Below the pieces are notes generated by a model. It did not search any database, was not told the origin of the DNA, and saw only the letters and a program-made list of their open reading frames with translations. Shown here one piece after another: positions 60,361 to 64,000 of a stretch of 64,000 nucleotides of DNA. How positions within the stretch are numbered: position 1 is the first letter of the stretch; each line of letters begins with the position of its first letter. The position numbers and the translations under genes were made by a program. Location of the stretch: positions 1,039,501 to 1,103,500 of the forward strand of contig NZ_CP041217.1 of the NCBI RefSeq assembly GCF_006542275.1, written 5' to 3'. The DNA is from Saccharibacillus brassicae (GTDB lineage: Bacteria > Bacillota > Bacilli > Paenibacillales > Paenibacillaceae).

Positions 60361-61113
60361 TTGTCCCAGCCAAGCACACACAAGACCACAACGCCCAACC
60401 CGCCGCCTGTTCGCCGTCCGGCCGCAGCCGCAGCAGCTTCACGCGAATTCGAACTGGCCCACTCCCTTTTCATGCGACGGCATCTGGATGCACGCTCCGG
60501 CGAACGGCGCGGCCGGCTGGAGCGGGGACATCAGTACGCGGAGAAATTGTTTCTCGAACAGGTGTGGTGGCCGCTGATCGGCAGTTTCGACCATCTGCAC
60601 CCGGAGTACGAGATCCACGACTGGAACCGCCGCTCGCAGTTTCTCGATTTCGCTTTCCTGCCGGAGAGCGGCGGACGGATCGGCATCGAATGCGACGGCT
60701 TCCAGAGCCATATCAAAGACATGGACCGCGAGAAATTCGGCTATGCGCTGAACCGCGATTCTTTTCTTACCGGGATGAACTGGAAAATGCTGCACTTCTC
60801 CTTCGACGAGATCCGCACCCGCCCCGACGTCTGCCGGATGCTGCTTCAGTTGAGTGTGGGGCCTTTGCTGTTCGATAGTCGAAAAACTTCGCCAACCCTT
60901 ACGCCCGAGGAAAAAGAAGTGCTCCGCTTTGCCTGGCGTCTGGGACGTCCGATCCGGCCCAAAGACCTCAAAGACACGTACCGGTTCGGACATCGCAAAG
61001 CGAACGTACTGCTGCGAAGTCTGGTCGATCGGCAGCTGCTGCATTCCGCTTCCGAAGGAAAATATGCGTGCCGCTACGAAACGGTCGGGCATTTTCCGGA
61101 ACAGCTGCTGTGA
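60361..61113 (+). CDS. PD-(D/E)XK-like nuclease domain with winged helix
   Basis: The product has 250 residues. The TTG start at 60361 is set by GAAGGAGGTATTCCC. After an Ala-rich N-terminus, residues about 60-150 read RGHQYAEKLFLEQVWWPLIG, HDWNRRSQFLDFAFLPESGG, RIGIECDGFQSHIKDMDREK: an acidic residue in LDFAF and E-C-D at the end of the next strand, the DUF559/Vsr-like nuclease arrangement. Residues 175-240 form a helical pair (SPTLTPEEKEVLRFAWRLGR; YRFGHRKANVLLRSLVDRQL) that could bind DNA. The role is unknown; it is isolated, not in a restriction or defence cluster. Confidence 0.65.
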   Translation: MSQPSTHKTTTPNPPPVRRPAAAAAASREFELAHSLFMRRHLDARSGERRGRLERGHQYAEKLFLEQVWWPLIGSFDHLHPEYEIHDWNRRSQFLDFAFLPESGGRIGIECDGFQSHIKDMDREKFGYALNRDSFLTGMNWKMLHFSFDEIRTRPDVCRMLLQLSVGPLLFDSRKTSPTLTPEEKEVLRFAWRLGRPIRPKDLKDTYRFGHRKANVLLRSLVDRQLLHSASEGKYACRYETVGHFPEQLL

Positions 61114-61226
61114 TCGCCATACTTGCTGCTTGATTACATGCAGTTTTGGAAAAAATCTTTTAGAACAAGCCGTTTGGAACGTCGACTTCGTGCTTCGGAA
61201 CAGCCGTTTAGCAATGTGTGCAAAAT

Positions 61227-61391
61227 GATCACATTTCACCGCTTTTTTTCGCTTTTCGGCAAAAATGTGTTCAATACGATCACTTTTTAAGCAGGTTGAT
61301 AAGAAAAAAAGCTTAATACGCAAAAAATGTTGCCGCGGTGATCACTTTTTCCTCCAAAATGGTCTTTTACGGAGAAAATGTGTTCAATACG
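61227..61391. repeat. Second AT-rich block with GATCAC(A/T)TTT and AAAATGTGTTCAATACG repeats
   Basis: The 369-bp gap 61114-61482 has no supported gene. GATCACATTTC is at 61227; GATCACTTTTT at 61278 and 61340. AAAATGTGTTCAATACG occurs at 61262 and 61375. The block lies between convergent genes, like 54232-54404. Confidence 0.75.
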
Positions 61392-61482
61392 GCAACATTT
61401 TATTCGAGGTGCTCGACAATTCCAACAATTTCATCCTTTTATCGCCACAGCCGCTACAGCGCGCCCCGCGAACAAGCAAAAA

Positions 61483-62976
61483 TCAAGCTTCTTTCGGCTT
61501 AGGCCGAGCCTGCGGCTCCGGCTGCCCGCCTTCTCCGCGCCGGCTTTTGCGTCCGAACAGCCGCCAGCCGGTCAGCAGGACGCCGACGACGCAGATGCAG
61601 GCCGAGACGGTGAACACGACGTGCATGCCGCTCAGGAAAATATCCGGCCGGTCCGGGATCAGGCCGGTGACGCGGTAGCCCGCCTTCCCGCTCATGACGC
61701 CGAACAGCGTCGTCGTGGCGACGGCGATGCCGGTCACCATGCCGAGGTTGCGGATCAGCGAATTGACGCTGCCGGCGATGCCGAGCTGCGGGCGCGGCAC
61801 GGTGGACATGACGAGCGAATTGTTCGGCGACTGGAACAGTCCGCCGCCGAGGCCGAGCAGCGCGATGCAGCCGCCGACGACGACCAGCGGGCTGCCGGCG
61901 TGCAGCGACGCGAGTCCGGCCTGCGCGCCCACCATGAGCAGCAGGCCGATAAACGTCAGCCATTCCGAGCCGAAGCGGTCGGACATCGCGCCGCTCAGCG
62001 GAGCGACGACGACCATGACGAGCGGATAGAGCATCATCGTCCAGCCCGCGCTGCTCGGCGACAGGCCGAGGATCGATTGCAGGTAGAACGGCGCGATGAT
62101 GTTATAGCAGAACATGCTGACGAACACGAGGAAGCCGCACAGAATGCTGAGCGAGAACAGCGGATTGCGGAACAATCCCAGATTCAGCATCGGCTCGTCG
62201 ATGCACGACTCCCGGCGCAGGAACAGCGCGAACGAGACCGCCGCGAACGCGAACAGCGCCAGGATGCGCCAGTCGCCGTAGCCGATCTCCTGTCCGAGCA
62301 GGATCGCCGCGACGAGCGAGACGATAAAGCCGGCGAACAGCAGGCTGCCTCCGCCGTCGATCGACCGTTTCGCGGTCCGCAGATCCCGGGGCAGCAGCTT
62401 GGCGCCGAGCAGGATCGCGAGCAGGCCGAGCGGCACGTTGATCCAGAAGATCGATTCCCATCCCAACGAGCCGACCATCAGGCCGCCGACGCCGGGCCCG
62501 GCAATACTGCCGAGCGAGACGAACGTGCCGACGAGGCCGAGCGCTTTGCCGCGTTCGGTCGAAGGGAAAATGTCGGTGACGATGCCCTGGCTGTTCGCCA
62601 TCGTCATCGACGCGCCGATCGCCTGAACGACGCGTGCGGCGATCAGCGTGGCGAGCGAGCCGCTCAGGCCGCATAATAAGGACCCGACCACGAACACGAT
62701 CGTGCCGATACGGAATATGCGGATTTTGCCGAATATGTCGCCCAGGCGCCCGAACAGCAGAATGAACGAGCAGATCGCCATCAGATAGATGCTCGATACC
62801 CACTGCGCATGACCCAGCTCCAGGCCGAGGCTGCTGGAGATCGAAGGCAGCGCCACGTTGACGATGCTGCCGTCGAGCGTCGCCATGAAGGTGAACAGAT
62901 TAAGTATGATCAGGATACGCCAACGGCGCTGCTGCACCTGCGGGTCGTCCTGATACGAAGAAAAAGCCGGCTTCAT
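61483..62976 (-). CDS. DHA2-type MFS multidrug exporter (14 helices)
   Basis: The product has 497 residues. N-terminal motif FTFMATLDGSIVNVALPSIS (TM1, motif D1) and LLFGRLGDIFGKIRIFRIG (motif A) are followed by helices to about 430. GSLGWESIFWINVPLG is the EmrB/QacA-type motif. Positions fit 14 helices. Substrates of this family are lipophilic drugs and bile acids. ATG 62976 follows AAAAGGGGTGGGAGC. Gly/Pro/Arg tail at the C-terminus. Confidence 0.92.
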   Translation of the reverse strand: MKPAFSSYQDDPQVQQRRWRILIILNLFTFMATLDGSIVNVALPSISSSLGLELGHAQWVSSIYLMAICSFILLFGRLGDIFGKIRIFRIGTIVFVVGSLLCGLSGSLATLIAARVVQAIGASMTMANSQGIVTDIFPSTERGKALGLVGTFVSLGSIAGPGVGGLMVGSLGWESIFWINVPLGLLAILLGAKLLPRDLRTAKRSIDGGGSLLFAGFIVSLVAAILLGQEIGYGDWRILALFAFAAVSFALFLRRESCIDEPMLNLGLFRNPLFSLSILCGFLVFVSMFCYNIIAPFYLQSILGLSPSSAGWTMMLYPLVMVVVAPLSGAMSDRFGSEWLTFIGLLLMVGAQAGLASLHAGSPLVVVGGCIALLGLGGGLFQSPNNSLVMSTVPRPQLGIAGSVNSLIRNLGMVTGIAVATTTLFGVMSGKAGYRVTGLIPDRPDIFLSGMHVVFTVSACICVVGVLLTGWRLFGRKSRRGEGGQPEPQARPKPKEA

Positions 62977-63066
62977 GCTCCCACCCCTTTTGCGCTGCGT
63001 ATGCAGCTTTTTAACCGCTTCCGGGTCTGTCCAACCGCTGCGCCGCTCCTCTTCCCGGCGCAGGCC

Positions 63067-63109
63067 AAAAGACCGGATCGGTCCGCCTGCGCGAACCGAT
63101 CCGGTCTTC
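63067..63109 (-). terminator. Terminator of the small membrane protein gene
   Basis: AAGACCGGATCGGT pairs with ACCGATCCGGTCTT; on the minus strand TTTTGG follows. Confidence 0.75.
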
Positions 63110-63135
63110 GTGGGCGCCGCCGTGCTCGCGCTGCC

Positions 63136-63519
63136 TTACTCCCGCTGCCCCAGGCGCAGCCCCGAGCGAATAGCGACGGCCCGCAGCGCGGCAACCGCCA
63201 CGGCAATCACGACCGCGATCCAGATATACTGGAACACCGGTCCGATGCCCTGGGAGATCAGAAACCGGCCGCCATACCCGATCAACAGGAACGAACCCGC
63301 GACCGCGGCGACAAAAGACAGCAGCATCACCGCTTTCTGGCCGGACGTGGACTGCCGCAACACGCCGGCGATCACGCGCCGGTTGCGCAGCGCCGTCAGC
63401 AGCAGATGCGCAAGCAGCAGCGGCATCGTGTACGCGTTGTCGAGAATAAACAAACTGACCGCCATCAAGGCGAGCAGCACCCAGCTTATCGTCGGGTAAT
63501 AACGATCCAATACGCGCAA
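63136..63519 (-). CDS. Hypothetical membrane protein
   Basis: The product has 127 residues with about four helices: YYPTISWVLLALMAVSLFIL, MPLLLAHLLLTAL, KAVMLLSFVAAVAGSFLLIG and QYIWIAVVIAVAVAAL. No family recognised. Two TTG codons precede the first helix; the one at 63519 is 8 bp after GAGGAGG and is preferred over 63525, which is too close to it. Confidence 0.65.
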   Translation of the reverse strand: MRVLDRYYPTISWVLLALMAVSLFILDNAYTMPLLLAHLLLTALRNRRVIAGVLRQSTSGQKAVMLLSFVAAVAGSFLLIGYGGRFLISQGIGPVFQYIWIAVVIAVAVAALRAVAIRSGLRLGQRE

Positions 63520-63677
63520 AGTCAAAACCTCCTCTCGTCGATCAATCCGCCCGAATCGAGTCCCTCGCTTGTATGCGATGCAGTACGTTTGCCTGCATCA
63601 TCGTTGTTGGGGCGGCCGCCTGCCGCCAGGTCGCCGGTTCACCCGGCGCCCGCAGCCGGCCGCTTCCCGCCCGAAAC

Positions 63678-64000
63678 CTACTCCGACTCGACCCGGCGCA
63701 GGCTGCTTTCCGGCATGCCGGCCTGCGGATCGGAATCGGCTTCGTAATCGACGCCGTCCGTCTCGAAGCCGAACAGCTGGAAAAACTCTGCGCGGTAGCC
63801 GGCCAGATCGCTCAGTTCGTCGATATTGTCCGACGAGATGCGCGCCCAGATATCGGCCACTTCCTGCTGCACGTCGCCGCGCATCTCCCAATCGTCGATA
63901 CGGATACGGCCCTGCTCGTCGACCGGCACTTCGCCGCCGTACAGGCGATCCGCGAACAGCCGATGCGTCTGCTCGATGCAGCCTTCGTGCAGCCCTTTTT
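63678..64000 (-). CDS. fabV: FabV-type trans-2-enoyl reductase, C-terminal part
   Basis: The frame stays open to the right edge, so I read 106 C-terminal residues (KGLHEGCIEQTHRLFADRLY..., EVPVDEQGRIRIDDWEMRGD, ISSDNIDELSDLAGYRAEFF). The block from DEQGRIRIDDWEMR to DLAGYRAEFFQLFGF is typical of the FabV/TER NADH-dependent enoyl reductases, which finish fatty-acid elongation or reduce crotonyl-CoA. Most Bacillales use FabI or FabL, so FabV is an added isozyme that is usually triclosan-insensitive. The N-terminal two thirds, with the Rossmann and catalytic Tyr, lies outside the window. Confidence 0.9.
   Translation of the reverse strand, partial: KGLHEGCIEQTHRLFADRLYGGEVPVDEQGRIRIDDWEMRGDVQQEVADIWARISSDNIDELSDLAGYRAEFFQLFGFETDGVDYEADSDPQAGMPESSLRRVESE

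Noticed and set aside
60439-61323. A 294-residue minus-strand frame opposite the nuclease-like gene
   Set aside because: Phe/Lys-rich shadow without a start signal; the plus frame has GGAGG and nuclease-like motifs.

Overview
The window looks like chromosomal DNA of a high-GC member of the Paenibacillaceae (Paenibacillus or Saccharibacillus type). The evidence is Bacillus-type Shine-Dalgarno sequences (GGAGG) before nearly every gene with ATG, GTG and TTG starts, an S-layer-homology (SLH) protein, meso-diaminopimelate dehydrogenase, a SorC-type DeoR with a Bacillus-like operator, YesM/YesN-type sugar two-component regulators and PepSY proteins next to two-component systems. The genus is inference. 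No tRNA, rRNA, CRISPR array, transposase or prophage gene was seen. Both ends of the window cut genes: a methyltransferase on the left and fabV on the right.

Layout. 1-5.5 kb: partial methyltransferase, a membrane L7/L12-like protein, an unlisted 51-residue ORF, a secreted beta-propeller, a GlsB-type stress protein, a chemotaxis receptor and a STAS-like protein. 5.6-12.4 kb: one 2266-residue NRPS ordered (C remnant)-A-T-C-A-T-reductase, the architecture of aureusimine-type dipeptide-aldehyde/pyrazinone synthetases. 12.8-21.1 kb: a complete nucleoside salvage cluster deoR-(secreted TIM-barrel-like protein)-deoC-cdd-nupC-deoB-deoD-pdp. DeoR-operator-like sequences lie at the deoC promoter. 21.2-24.1 kb: a divergent Hsp90 gene translationally coupled to a repeat-helical (TPR-like) partner. 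24.2-31.2 kb: MgtC-like protein, SLH protein, DUF418-type membrane protein, a double-PepSY protein and an RR-HK-PepSY operon resembling ykoGHI. 31.6-34.2 kb: ddh and gdhA, with a 40-bp tandem triplication at the ddh 3' end.

35-43.1 kb is a sugar module on the minus strand: ChvE-like binding protein, MmsA-type ATPase and MmsB-type permease, followed by a membrane-anchored binding protein, a YesM/LytS kinase and a YesN regulator. The last three resemble the XylFII-LytS-YesN sugar-sensing system. 43.3-47.3 kb: a neurotransmitter:sodium symporter, a Fur-box-controlled siderophore-binding lipoprotein, and a DUF4188 gene with its TetR regulator. 47.5-54 kb: a phosphoesterase, a proline-rich repeat protein, a small unknown, a TerD-vWA fusion, a ZIP transporter, and a winged-helix regulator with an MFS exporter behind three abutting operators. 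54.7-60.1 kb: a kinase-regulator pair and an envelope operon of secreted protein, ABC ATPase and ABC permease. The permease carries eight 12-residue repeats at its N-terminus. 60.3-64 kb: a PD-(D/E)XK-like nuclease-winged-helix protein with an intrinsic terminator in its leader, a DHA2 exporter, a small membrane protein and the fabV C-terminus.

Two themes recur and are not explained by ordinary annotation. First, short tandem duplications are common, either just after stop codons (3.06, 32.57 and 51.64 kb) or in frame inside coding sequence (ABC permease, histidine kinase ectodomain). Second, AT-rich blocks sharing a GATCAC(A)TTTT motif fill two intergenic regions, both between convergent genes (54.2 and 61.2 kb).
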